Assembly (NCBI GenBank): GCA_964019425.1
Contig: OZ025813.1
Coordinates: forward strand, 1,031,498 to 1,095,497
Length of the DNA stretch: 64,000 nt
Source: Flectonema sp. DT1601
Taxonomy: Eukaryota > Euglenozoa > Diplonemea > Diplonemida > Diplonemidae
Direction of reading: 5' to 3'
The number at the start of each line of letters is the position of its first letter. The first letter of the stretch is position 1. This document shows positions 24,545 to 35,304 of this stretch, piece after piece. The notes below the pieces were generated by a model. It was not told where the DNA came from. It saw only the letters and a program-made list of their open reading frames with translations, and ran no database searches. A program made the position numbers and the translations under genes.

Positions 24545-25928
24545 ATGATTGACGTTAAGGTCATCTTTGATTTCTTATTATTGGTAAAATCAATTGGTGA
24601 ACGAAAAGTTATTCCCTTTTGTTTTTGTCTACAAAAAAGTGAGTTCTCATTATTTCGAATGAGTTCCTTCGTCGCTCAATAGCCTTCTTTCCTGTGTTAC
24701 TTTTGTTTATGTTGTAGGAGGGTTTTCGGGGAATTTTTTGTTTCGGTTTTGTTACAGCTATCATCACATTTACGTTCGGCGTGTTTGGTTTTAGTTTTTT
24801 GTTTTCTATCATTTGCCCTCTGTTACATCCGTAATGACCTTTTTTTTATTTTATTTATATATATTACATCCATAGATTATAATTGTATTATTTTGTTGAT
24901 ACGATTGCCACGTGTTGTTCTTTCTAACACAACATTTGATGGTTCTCTTTGTGATGCTCTTGAACTTGAACGACAAAAAGTATCCAAACTTCTCAATTCT
25001 GTTCTCAACAAATAGAAGTTGTTAACATCACTTTGAGTTGTTATTTTATGGAAACGAGTTTCCTCAACAAAGGTCAGGTGATCCATTTTGTTACTGAACA
25101 AAGATCCAATATAGTTGGTTGTGAGCATGCGTTTGCATCGATTATTCATTTGTAAAAAAAAAAAAAAAAATACACAATTTTGTTGTGCTACTTTAGATAT
25201 TCTTAAAAAGAAAAGAGTCCTGTAATGTTCCTACTAACTAACTATAGTTCTGGATTAGTTTCCAATCGATAGAACGGAAAGAGGCTGCGAAACAAAAAAA
25301 AAGTTCTTTGCCAATCTGGCAAACGAGAATAACCAATTCTGATTCTGTTCAGAGACTCTCTTTTGAATTGGAGAACTGAAATATGATGCGGCCGCATATT
25401 TCGTTCATTAATTTGTAACGAAAAATCTTAAATGTCACGTTTGAGGTAAGCAAGTGATCCTTTTATTTTATTTTTTTGGTCTGAATTAAACAGCTAAGAA
25501 CGTGTTCATTTTAGAACAAAATCGTATCCACGTCGTTTGCTTCATCATTTGACATTTTTAAAAGACGTATCATCTTGTTTGGTAGTCAACGATTCATTCC
25601 GCCAAGTGTTTTGGGTGTATCACTTCTATAACATAGTATGTGCACAGTAAAATAAATAAAGCACGAAAAAAAAAAAGAAAAAAAAAACATTAAAAAAAAA
25701 AAAAAAAAAAAAGAGCTCACATTATTAGGCAGTTTATGTTTTGGGAGAAATCGTGTGAAACGTTTTTCCAATCAACGAACAGGCGCCTGGATAATGATTT
25801 CTTTACTTTTTTTATGGAAAGTTTTTTTTTTTTTTTTCAACCGGACTCTACTGAGCTTACAACAGCACATCAGTAGTACCACAACCACAACAATAGAATT
25901 ATTTATAATTACAACAGTACACAATACT
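24545..25928. other. Intergenic spacer
   Basis: Spacer of about 1.4 kb, T/A-rich, with A runs at 25154-25170, 25668-25687 and 25693-25712 and a T run near 25820-25836. Open frames at 24749-25149 lack recognisable content. The last 60 bases before the next ATG are rich in ACAACA-type sequence, probably the 5' UTR. Confidence 0.55.
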
Positions 25929-28241
25929 ATGATTAAGCTAAGTAGGAAAGGGAAGACAAAGCGAATTGAATGTCCAACTCCTGGAATGAGTTACGACCAA
26001 CTTACGCAGCGAGTCCATCAAGAGTTTAGCAACTTGTGGGTCTCGAGATTAATAGTTTCAGGGAAGACACTACGAGATGGTGACGTAGTAGCAAAGGGTA
26101 AAACAGTAATGGTCGTGGGTGAAGAGAGGGTAACATCAAGTGGCAAAGACCCTTGTCAGATTTATAACGTCTGCGATGTCATGGGTGTTGTCTTTGCATT
26201 TATTCCTCTGGCGGTTGTGAGACTTCGATGTGCACTCGTCTGCAGCGAATGGCATGAAATGTTAGACGTGGCAACCCAACAACACCCTCAGAGATATGTT
26301 GTTAATGGAACATTTATATTTGATGTACTTCACCAGGAAAGAGTTTCTCTCAGTGAGGAGCTCTCAATTAACCCAAGTGAAGTAGTGTATTGTAAAGCCT
26401 ATGAAGGAGACATGTACATCGTTAGCTCTCCTGATACTAATCAAGATGATGACGACGAAGATATTGAAGACGATGAAGAGAGTCACGCTGCTAAAGATGC
26501 TAACTTGTTATGGGATCTCGGGATTCACGATCTCGATGAGTATCAAATAGAATCAATTCTTCATAAACCAGTCAGACAATACCGACTCGACAACGAACAG
26601 CAGGTTTCCTCACAAAAACGCTACGAAATAACTCTTGTTCGGATATTCCAACACACACCTGTTTGGCATAAAGTCTGCGGACAATTCGAAGGACAACTTC
26701 CATTATTATCTGTTGAAGCTTGTTCTAAGGGATTGGTGTTGGCTTTTCCTAATAAGATTGCGATGTTTTGTAAAAGGAACGGTGTTGTTATTCAGGAGCT
26801 AACTCGCATGTCGGAGTCTCTGTTCTCTAAACCATTCTACACTTCTGACGAGCGATTCGTATTAGTGACGCAGGGAGAGAGATTACATGTGATTTCGATA
26901 GATGACGGCTTGCCAACAATATCTCGAACCTTACCACTCGGATTCGATTCGTTGTCTGTTGAGAAATATTTAAAAAGTCCAGACTGCTACAGAGTAATCG
27001 TGAGAGCCATGAATTGTCTGAAGTTGGTTAAAATCACTCCATCTAAAAAGAGTGTTGTAGAAGTGCAGGAGTTTCAACTCGAAACAGAGTTTCTTCATCT
27101 TTCAGAGACTAATGTTCTTTCTCTATCTCCTAACGGTGAAGCCGTATTAGAAGATGTTGAGGCCAGTCACTTTATGATGAATTTCGAGGGTCGGGGAGGA
27201 CGCGTTATTTCTCTTTTAGAATCCAGTCCACCCGACTACTTTGCTGAAGGAGTATTCATTCATCAGAATGTTGATGAGACTCTTACTGAACGACACGGAT
27301 TTCGTGCTGCATTCATGCAACAGGAAGATCTCAAAAGTCGAGTGCACCACGTGTCACCTGAAGAGTGGTCAGAAATGGCATTAACTGATACTTCAGAAAC
27401 ACATCGTTTTGCTACAAACAAATCTATATATCCAGCTGCCCCGCAATGGAATGAAATACAAGCAATTCGGGATTCTGCGCCAAAGACTGGAACGAAATTT
27501 GACCCTCGTCTTCCAATGAATTGCCCTGAGAATTTGGAAGCCAGGAGGTATGCGGCATTCATTAATGAAATAGATCGTCGGGAAGACGAATCGATGAAGG
27601 CGTGTGTTGAAAACACAGAACTCTCATCTATTGCTTTGTCTTCCATAACAAGACAGCAATGCGTTACTCGTGACAATCTGGAAACCCGATATGAAGTCAA
27701 GCGAGATCTCGCTGACGTCTGGTCCATCAAAATCCCATTCAAGTTTACACCGTATTCAGATATTAGACGACTTCGTTATTTTAGGACTCCAACAGTTCTC
27801 TACGTAGCTCTCTTAGATCCTCCTCGAGTCGGTGTTTTTGCTGTTTCCATAGATAGGGGATTTCTTAAGTGGAGGAGAACGTGGGAACAAGAAGAGTATG
27901 TTTTCTTTAAATTGAAAGAAAATTTTAATTTGGAAAAATAAGTTAATCGTTCGCGTGGAATAAAAAAAAAAAAAAAAAAAATTAAAACAGCTGCACAGCC
28001 ATCACTTTGGATGTCGTCGGTGCCGTAGTCATATTCGGACACTACTCTCATGAGAATCGATATGTATGTTCAACAGTACAATTTTGTTTTTTTGTGTTAA
28101 ATTCAAAAACTGTTTTCTTATTAAAATTAACAATTTCAACAGATTACTGTTATTGGTCAAGATGGTGCAATACGAAACACTGATATGATAGCCGGAGTAG
28201 GAATGACTATGACAATGGATGTCGATTCTGATGAAGATTGA
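25929..28241 (+). CDS. UBL/F-box-like protein with acidic linker (712 aa, three exons)
   Basis: Exons are 25929-27895, 27991-28063 and 28143-28241. The introns, 95 and 79 bp, start GTATGT and end ACAG, and splicing keeps frame to a TGA at 28241 with an acidic end (MDVDSDED). The start at 25929 is chosen because the upstream in-frame extension runs through a poly-T tract. Residues 1-68 resemble a ubiquitin-like fold (RLIVSGKTLRDGDVV). Residues about 80-120 look like an F-box (VFAFIPLAVVRLRCALVCSE), the adaptor motif that binds SKP1 in SCF ubiquitin ligases. An Asp/Glu-rich stretch lies near 173-190. The remaining about 500 residues have beta-strand-like patterns that may form a propeller for substrate binding, but no clear WD signature is seen. 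The F-box call is moderate. Confidence 0.75.
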
Positions 28242-28611
28242 GCTGTTTTTAATTTCTGAAATTTCAGAAGTACTGTACGAGACTATTGTCTCATCACTAA
28301 TATAGATTACTGAGGTAGGTGTGTCTCTCTTGCCTGTAGGCATCTGACACAACAATTATTGTTTTATATTACGTAAGCAACTCATTATGATTACAATTCC
28401 TCTGGGAAAAGTTGTTATTCTTTTGGTTTGGTCTCGTTCTTATTATTTTCTTCTTTTTTTTTTTTTTTTGGGATATTGTGGCGGACAAAAATAGCAAATC
28501 TAGCAAACCTGCCTACTCGAACACTCTGCACCAAAAGATAATGAGAATTAGAAGTTAACTTGTGAGAGCAGTTGTTGTTCAAATTGTATCATTCACTTAC
28601 AGATAAACAAA
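28242..28611. other. Intergenic spacer
   Basis: 370 bp. It includes a T run near 28452-28469 and, just before the next ATG, CACTTACAG followed by ataaacaaaATG. That resembles a splice acceptor and could mean an unseen upstream 5' UTR exon or a trans-splice site. Neither can be shown from this sequence. Confidence 0.5.
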
Positions 28612-29895
28612 ATGCCTCCGCCGCCCGCACCTCCAGCTCTGAAGGTTGCGCCACCACCGCCAGCGCCACCTTCGAAGTTAATGGTGTCGCGAGCGCCTCC
28701 CCCTCCTTCAGTTCCGAAGGTTGCGCCACCACCACCACCACCATCGAGGGCACCTCCGGTGCCTCCGCCGGCACCTCCGGGGGTGACTCGAGCGCCTACG
28801 TTCGTTGCTCTCCGACCACCACCACCACCACCACCGGGAGCACCACCACCACCACCGGGAGCACCACCACCGCCACCGGGAGCACCTCAAGTTCCCCCTG
28901 CACCTGTTGTTTGTCGTTTTTGGAAAGTACCGAGTGGTCCGCTTCCACCGACTCCGGCAGGGGTATCGTGCAGACCACCAGCAATTGTTAAAAAGGTTTT
29001 CATAGAGTCCGTCGTGTTTGATAGATCATCGCTGATTGACAGCGACAGTTGCGATTTTGAAATTACATACAAAAGTGAGAGTATAAGAGTTCACAAAATA
29101 TTTTTATTTGGAGTGTGTGGATACTTTGATAGCATGCTGTCGATGGATTGCAAAGAGTCGAATGAAAATTGCGTTGAAATTGGAGACATCGATGGCGTCA
29201 CATTTGATCACTTCCGATGGATAATTAATTATATCTATGGGAAAAGACAAATCATTTTAGTATCAGACATGTTGTTCATGAGCACACTTGCGAAGTATCT
29301 TCAACTTGAGGAAGTAAGAGAGCTAGTCCTCAAGAGATTAAAGGAAGCTTTAATTACAAGTGATGACTTACTCGGTAACGGTATTTGTGGAGAAACGCTC
29401 GATAAACTTCAAGGATATGGATTTAGTGAATCAAATATCTATCCTCCGCACATTCCGAAGTTAGTAAAGCTGAATTCTAATATTGTTCTGGCTGCTTGCG
29501 GTCGTTGGATGGCAGCAAACTGCTCTAGTGTTAACCAAAGTCAGATCTTGGAAATGCCTGTTGCTCAAGTGGTCGGTTTTTTTTCATCCCGAAAACTGTT
29601 TAGTCGAGTCTTCCGAAATGAAACTCAAATCATAGAAGTGATGATTGAATATTGTAAAGTACATAGTTTGGAACTCTCTGAACAGGTAACGTTGGCTGCT
29701 GAATTGAAACTCGAAGCTCTTTGCAGGGAGGGAATTAATATAGCAAAGAATTGGGAAGCTGTTAGTCCGCTCAGTTTGATTGATGCGGTAACTGAAAAAG
29801 CATTTAATCCTCGATTCACGTCATCGAGAATCTTCTTGTGGGGGACATGTAATTGTCTGCTGTGTGGTCACAAGTTGTTAACCTCTCTCAAATAA
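28612..29895 (+). CDS. Proline-rich BTB/POZ protein
   Basis: A 427-residue single-exon protein with ATG in context caaaATGcc. Residues 1-105 are a proline tract (APPPP, GAPPPPPGAP units) of the kind that binds profilin, SH3 or WW domains in actin regulators. Residues about 125-245 fit a BTB/POZ domain: CDFEITYKSESIRVHKIFLFG, then YFDSMLS, then FRWIINYIYG and LAKYLQLEEV. BTB domains dimerise and often recruit cullin-3. Residues about 245-400 are helical and could be a BACK-like region. The last about 25 residues (WGTCNCLLCGHKLL) look unrelated and may be intron read-through, though no clear donor is seen. The gene follows the F-box-like gene on the same strand. A role as ubiquitin-ligase adaptor or actin-linked scaffold is inferred. 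Confidence 0.82.
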   Translation: MPPPPAPPALKVAPPPPAPPSKLMVSRAPPPPSVPKVAPPPPPPSRAPPVPPPAPPGVTRAPTFVALRPPPPPPPGAPPPPPGAPPPPPGAPQVPPAPVVCRFWKVPSGPLPPTPAGVSCRPPAIVKKVFIESVVFDRSSLIDSDSCDFEITYKSESIRVHKIFLFGVCGYFDSMLSMDCKESNENCVEIGDIDGVTFDHFRWIINYIYGKRQIILVSDMLFMSTLAKYLQLEEVRELVLKRLKEALITSDDLLGNGICGETLDKLQGYGFSESNIYPPHIPKLVKLNSNIVLAACGRWMAANCSSVNQSQILEMPVAQVVGFFSSRKLFSRVFRNETQIIEVMIEYCKVHSLELSEQVTLAAELKLEALCREGINIAKNWEAVSPLSLIDAVTEKAFNPRFTSSRIFLWGTCNCLLCGHKLLTSLK

Positions 29896-30513
29896 GCAAA
29901 TACCACTCGTAGTAGTCCCTGAAGACAGTGATGTTCTTCCCTGGCCTCGTAGTCTTCGTCTGGTTTACATGTTGGCATCGTAGCCAACATAACGGAGATG
30001 AGTTGCTTATTTATTTTTTCCCCGTTCTTTCTTTTTTCTTTTATTATCTTTCTCCCAAATGGCAATCAGGTTTTGAACTCTTTATTTTAGTTTTCAGCTT
30101 CAAGTTGCTTTTTATTTAACAACTGTTCCGACATTATCTCCCTAGCCGCAAGAACTACTCAGAAGTTTGGTTCGATCGAGTTTCTGACCGGTTGTCGTTT
30201 TCTTTTGAATATTTTTTACATTACTTCCCCTAGCCCTCTTGTGTGTTCTTTTCGATCACTTTACACAATCTCTTGATTTGAGAATTCAGATTTCCAAGTG
30301 ATTGGATAAACTGTTTACGCAAATCACTTTTGATTCAGTCACTGGTCTCTTCTCGCTTATGACTTTTTGTATCTTCCAATGCTATCTAGTAGTGAGGAAT
30401 ATTTTACTTGTCCTTTTGGTTTGCTAAGTATTTAGCGACCGTTTCCTGGGCTTGAAAGTTAATAATAAAATGAAATGATTAAAATTTGTTTGCTCAGAAT
30501 AACAACAACAAAA
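29896..30513. other. Intergenic spacer with a small inverted repeat
   Basis: Contains a perfect 8-bp inverted repeat, ATGTTGGC (29969-29976) and GCCAACAT (29983-29990), with a 6-nt loop 74 bp after the BTB gene stop. It may be a 3' UTR element. A short match to the 122-bp repeat family (TTCAAGTTGCTTT) lies near 30100. Nothing else is recognised. Confidence 0.5.
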
Positions 30514-31449
30514 ATGGCAGCTTTCAGATTCTCTAGAATGAGCCGCGGTCGCTGGGGAGCATTTGGAGTCGGTTTGTTAGGAGCAGGTATGGGTTTAGGT
30601 CAGACTGAAGCGTCAGCGTTCTTTTGGGATACAAAAAAGCCAAAGTTGGAAATCGACCTTACGAAGATTAGAACCGAACTGGAAGATGTGATTTCTGATG
30701 AGATGGCGGGACCAGAATTCGTTAGACTTGCGTGGCATGCTTCCGGCACTTACAACAAAAAGACATGTGACGGTGGTAACCATGGTACCATGGACAAGGC
30801 ACCAGAATGTAACGATGGGGCAAACGCCGGTTTGGGCCGCGCACGTGGTCTTCTTGCAAAGATCCACGCTAAGTACCCAGGTATTACAAAGGCTGACTTG
30901 TGGGTATTGGCGTCACTTGTTGCAATTGATGAAATGGGAGGCCCAAAGATCCCTTTCTACTTCGGAAGAGATGATGCCGCAAAGTGTCCTCCAACTGGTC
31001 GTCTACCAGACGCTTCTAAAGCTCAAGATCACATCAGAGATGTGTTTACTGGACAGTATGGATTTAACGATCAGGAAATCGTCGCTTTGATTGGTGCGCA
31101 TGCTGTGGGACGTTGCAACAAAGATCGCAGTGGCTACGAAGGACCATGGACTAACGATCCTTATGGTTTTTCCAACAGCTTCTTTGTTGAACTGCTAGAC
31201 AGAACTTGGCAGATAAAGCCTTCATCAAAAGGAACACCTAACGAGCAATACGAAGACGCGGAGTCGAAGAAGTTGATGATGCTTCCTGCGGATATGGCAC
31301 TTACTAAAGATGCTGAATTCATGAAATGGGTAAAAGTTTATCACGATGACAACGACAAGTTCTGTGAAGACTTCTCCAAAGCATACGTAAAACTTGTTAA
31401 CCTCGGCTACGATGTTAGTGCATTGGGTGGACCGACTACCGACTATTAG
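30514..31449 (+). CDS. Class I haem peroxidase (cytochrome c / ascorbate peroxidase type)
   Basis: A 311-residue enzyme that reduces hydrogen peroxide. The ATG at 30514 (acaaaaATGgc) is preferred over the in-frame one 39 bp earlier. An N-terminal Arg-rich stretch and a Gly/Ala-rich hydrophobic segment (about 15-35) look like a mitochondrial bipartite presequence or membrane anchor. The distal haem site is RLAWHASGTY (about 70-79; catalytic Arg, Trp, His). The proximal haem ligand is the His of GAHAVGRC (about 195-202). The proximal-side Trp is in YEGPW (about 209-213). All catalytic residues are present and the length suits the family. Sequence alone does not settle cytochrome c versus ascorbate as electron donor. 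It is probably the most conserved housekeeping gene in the window and shows no intron. Confidence 0.93.
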   Translation: MAAFRFSRMSRGRWGAFGVGLLGAGMGLGQTEASAFFWDTKKPKLEIDLTKIRTELEDVISDEMAGPEFVRLAWHASGTYNKKTCDGGNHGTMDKAPECNDGANAGLGRARGLLAKIHAKYPGITKADLWVLASLVAIDEMGGPKIPFYFGRDDAAKCPPTGRLPDASKAQDHIRDVFTGQYGFNDQEIVALIGAHAVGRCNKDRSGYEGPWTNDPYGFSNSFFVELLDRTWQIKPSSKGTPNEQYEDAESKKLMMLPADMALTKDAEFMKWVKVYHDDNDKFCEDFSKAYVKLVNLGYDVSALGGPTTDY

Positions 31450-32454
31450 TAATTCTATCTTTTTTAAACGGATTTAGTCGTTCATTTTATATTTTTTTTA
31501 ACAAAATTGTTTTATTACATAGCTGGTGAAAAATAAATCGGCCTCTCCTTTGTTTTTTTTTTTTTTTTTTTTTTTTAAATCTTTTCTCGTCAGGTTCTCT
31601 TTTATTATTTTTACACAGCATTATGAGCAGTTTCTGAGGCATAAAAAGAATGTTTGACAAATTGCGAACGTTTACAAATGTCCTCAAAGAAAGCTCGGTG
31701 TGGCTGTTGAATAAATGCACCCTCCTACTCACTCGACGGTTGCTGTAGGAGATCTTTTCCTTCCTCTCTTTAATGTTTTTTTAAAAAACATAAAACATAA
31801 CTAATAATAAATAATAAAAGACTCACTCTGATATGGGTCATTTTCGTTCGCTGTTGCTCTTAAAAAAAAAGAAAGAATGAAAAAAAAAAAAAAAAAAAAA
31901 TGAAAAAAAAATAGTACAAAATAAGACTTAGGAACAAGCAAGATTTCATTGTTTTATATGTGCAGAACTTTATTTCTGTTTGGTGAGTACGCCTTTCCTC
32001 AAGGATCGAGAGATGCACTTTTGGCTCTCACGGCACTAACCCCTGAAACGAGAAATCAAAGATTATGGAGTACACTAACAAACTGTTAAAAGAATAATAG
32101 CTGAGCGGTAGTTTTAGACATTTCGAGCATCTCCTGTCAAACCCGCTGTTTAAAGAAAAAAAAAAAAAAAAAAAAGGAAAAAAAAAAGAGAAAGAAACAA
32201 AACCTTTCGGAATAAGTAGCAATTAGACCATAAATTGTTTTCTTTTTCTTTTTCATTTTTTTTTTTTTTTTTGAAATTAAACCTTTTATTTACTTCAAAC
32301 AGGTCGCATCAATCTGAAGGAAGTAATGAAGTAGGGAAGGTATTTCATTGTTGGTATAAACCTCCCGCCTATAGCTAGTATTGGTTAATAAATTAATTTA
32401 TTGATTGACAACAAAACCTTTTTTAAAAAAGTAAAATAATATGAAATCAGAATA
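31450..32454. other. Intergenic spacer
   Basis: 1.0 kb. T run at about 31552-31576 and several A runs (31861-31869, 31879-31900, 32155-32174), plus a T run at about 32258-32272. No gene is supported; minus-strand frames here are poly-K/poly-F artefacts. Confidence 0.55.
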
Positions 32455-35022
32455 ATGAGGTCGAGTATTCAGACTTCAGACATGAAACCAACAAGAAAAG
32501 GAATAAATGTTCACATCACCATTCTCATTGTTGTGACTACGGTGATGTCAATCGGAGCTTCACTCGGAGGAGGTCTTTTGATGTATTTCGAGTCACTTAG
32601 TTCGCTTGAGAAAACTATTCGAGAAGTTTCCAACGCTGAGTGTGATGGGCTTCGGAGAGAGATTTTAAAATCTGTTGAGGAATGTATGTCGGCACCACAG
32701 AAATTTCAGGTTTTCTTGTACTCTCCAGATGTGTTATCAGCAATGCCAGTCTCTCGAGACGAAGATGGATTTCTAAATTACAGCGCAGCTGATCAGCAGT
32801 CGTGGGATACGCTCATCCGCTGGTATATTTTTAGTTCCATTTCGCGGTCGGACTACTTGTGGGCTATCAGTTTCATTGGAGGTTCCTATAACCCAATTGA
32901 CCCGAGTAACATGTACGTCGGCATTTGGTACGACTTGAAGGGTGATGACTCTCGTGAATACGCATTTGCGAGAACTGGGAAACACATCTACCCTGACAGG
33001 TATGCTTTTACTTTAATCTCTTTCCTTAGTCGGTTCTGCTGCGAAGTTTATTTTTGTTCCAAACTCAAACAAATCAGTAATGACACTTATCCAGTTGTAA
33101 AGACTACAAAGATTGATGAGTTTACGGGTGAGATTATGGAAGAACTGTACAACTGGTCAGCAGAGTTCTACGTCACAGCTCCGGAAGCGCAAAATTGGAA
33201 TCCACCAGAGGAAGGATCAGATACGTTGAATTTTTCAGCGTGGCCGGATAATTACGTACCAAAAGGTTGGAGTCCTGGTCCTTACGATAAAGGAGCAGTG
33301 ATGCACAAATGGAGACATCCCCAGCCATGGTACGCAAGTGACGGAAATGCTTACGTTTATCAGTCATTTGATATCGTGTTTCCTCCTCCTGATCCTCCGC
33401 ATCCGTTGTCTTCATTTCGATATATTTGGTTCGGAGGCTTCTTTATCTACTCAAACTGGGAAGAAGCAGCAGTTCAGTATGGCAACAATCACTCTGACAC
33501 AACTGTTGTAATAATCGATGCGCAGACAGATATCGTCTACGCATCGAGCAACGGTGATGCGTATGTTGATCAGAATTGTTTTACAGAAAACAGATGGCAG
33601 TCAGGACTAGGAGAGTGTACTAATAAAGTAATAAATATGTCCAAGACTGTTCAAGATGCCTGGAGAGAAGTAAAGTTAAATAACAACGACGATGTTTTTC
33701 AGATAGTTTCTGGTCACTTTGTTAGAAGGATGAAACTATTTTCATATGTTCCTGTGGAACCAATTCCAGACGAGGTTTACATCGATTCGAAGATTCTGTG
33801 GCTTCGATCTCTTTCATCTGTTCGATCGCAGGTTGAGAGAGCACTTCTCGTTTTTATATTTTTCGGAGTTAGCGTTTTGATATTTGACTTCCTGATGGCA
33901 GTTCTTGAAGTTATGTTGGTAGCACTCCCACTTCGAAATCTTTCAACTGCGATGGAGTACCTCCGACGAATGGAACTCGGAGAGACTTGGTGTTATACTT
34001 GTAAAGCTAATAAAGAAATAGTTGGAGTTCAGGAAGTTAATCAAGTTTGTAAAGGATTAGCTTTCGCTATTAGAAGTTTACAGGAATACAAATCATTCAT
34101 GCCTAGCACTCTCTTTAATAAACAACAAGAGGAGGATCCTGCCCAGGTTCCTGAAGAACCTGGGCAGCCGATTGCTAGTGCAGTTTCTGTTAATCCACTT
34201 GTTGTTTCTTCCAAAGTCGGAGTATCAGCAGCAGTGAAGTTGAATCAAATTGTGGCTCGAGGATCGGTAGTTAGTTTTCAAATACTCGATCCGGATATTA
34301 TTATTGAGAATCAAGTTGTTGCTACGTTGTTTGGTCGTATTCTCAGTGTTATTCAATCAGAAACTTGTACCAGTCGTGGAATAGTTCACAGTCTCACAGC
34401 ATCAAACATCCGCTGTATTCAAGTCTCATGGGGCCTCGATAGAAGGAACAGTAATGCTGAACAGTGTGCTGCTGACACAATTCTTGCAATCAGACGACAG
34501 ATGGGATCTAAATTAGCAGCGTCTTCTCTATTCGGACAGTTCAAAACTGGAAATGTGGGTTCGAAGACGTTACGAGGCTTTTCTGCTTCGGGTTGCAAAC
34601 TTGAAGTGGTGCTTCCTTCGATGCTAACGTTATCAGCGAAACTAACCAACGCCACTGACGAACTCATTCCCATAATTAATAAACAAATGGCTGATTCTTT
34701 AGTAAACAGGTACCTTATAAAGGTTATTTGCTTCCTTTCTGAGCAAAACGAGCTCGTGTTTGAACTCAACGGAAAAGCTGACCAGAAGAAGTCTGAAGAC
34801 TGGATGTACGATATGGATATTAATATTTATATTGATGATCCTTTTAACGAAGTTTTATTAAAAAGCGGGAATGACGTTGCTGTAGACGCAAATTTATTTT
34901 CAGAGGCTCAGAAGATTATTTACAACGACGTCAAGGGAAGTCCTGCGAGCAATTTTGTTTGGGAATTTGGAGGCTCTTTCATCCAAGAGCCCCGCGTGCG
35001 TGTATCAGATGTTCAAGAGTAA
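32455..35022 (+). CDS. Two-helix membrane sensor with degenerate class III cyclase-like domain
   Basis: An open frame of 855 residues. A probable 78-bp phase-2 intron at 33000-33077 (CAG/GTATGC...ATCAG) is removed without breaking the frame, leaving 829 residues. An N-terminal helix (about 18-42) is followed by a roughly 400-residue extracellular region with Trp/Tyr-rich, Cache-like character. A second helix sits near 460-485 before a HAMP-like stretch (LPLRNLSTAMEYLRRMELGE). The C-terminal part resembles a nucleotide cyclase: it keeps a GNVGSKTLRGFSASG-like segment. The two metal-binding Asp motifs seen in active enzymes (FxDIxGFT and GD) are replaced by FQILDPDI and ASNIR-like sequence. I infer a ligand-sensing pseudocyclase or regulatory subunit. 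A perfect 12-bp inverted repeat lies in the linker (34139-34167). Start codon uncertain: ATG 32455 or 32482. Confidence 0.72.
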   Translation: MRSSIQTSDMKPTRKGINVHITILIVVTTVMSIGASLGGGLLMYFESLSSLEKTIREVSNAECDGLRREILKSVEECMSAPQKFQVFLYSPDVLSAMPVSRDEDGFLNYSAADQQSWDTLIRWYIFSSISRSDYLWAISFIGGSYNPIDPSNMYVGIWYDLKGDDSREYAFARTGKHIYPDRYAFTLISFLSRFCCEVYFCSKLKQISNDTYPVVKTTKIDEFTGEIMEELYNWSAEFYVTAPEAQNWNPPEEGSDTLNFSAWPDNYVPKGWSPGPYDKGAVMHKWRHPQPWYASDGNAYVYQSFDIVFPPPDPPHPLSSFRYIWFGGFFIYSNWEEAAVQYGNNHSDTTVVIIDAQTDIVYASSNGDAYVDQNCFTENRWQSGLGECTNKVINMSKTVQDAWREVKLNNNDDVFQIVSGHFVRRMKLFSYVPVEPIPDEVYIDSKILWLRSLSSVRSQVERALLVFIFFGVSVLIFDFLMAVLEVMLVALPLRNLSTAMEYLRRMELGETWCYTCKANKEIVGVQEVNQVCKGLAFAIRSLQEYKSFMPSTLFNKQQEEDPAQVPEEPGQPIASAVSVNPLVVSSKVGVSAAVKLNQIVARGSVVSFQILDPDIIIENQVVATLFGRILSVIQSETCTSRGIVHSLTASNIRCIQVSWGLDRRNSNAEQCAADTILAIRRQMGSKLAASSLFGQFKTGNVGSKTLRGFSASGCKLEVVLPSMLTLSAKLTNATDELIPIINKQMADSLVNRYLIKVICFLSEQNELVFELNGKADQKKSEDWMYDMDINIYIDDPFNEVLLKSGNDVAVDANLFSEAQKIIYNDVKGSPASNFVWEFGGSFIQEPRVRVSDVQE

Positions 35023-35304
35023 TCTCATCTGGAGTGTGCTGTCTGCGAGTCAACTTCAATGCTCTGTTTGTTTTGCTTTACAGCAAAAAACCGAATTGAT
35101 GTATTTGTTGATGTGTTAACTTGCTTTTTTTTTTTTTTTGTTTCCTTTTTCTAATTTCCTTTTCCGAGGCTCTTACACAATTTCGCTTGTCTGCTGTAGT
35201 TTTTCTTTTGATCAGATTATTTGCTTTTGAGATATTGAAATTATTATATTCACCAGATTAACTCCTCACATGTTTAGTTAGTTTCGTGAAATTATCTGAC
35301 GAAG

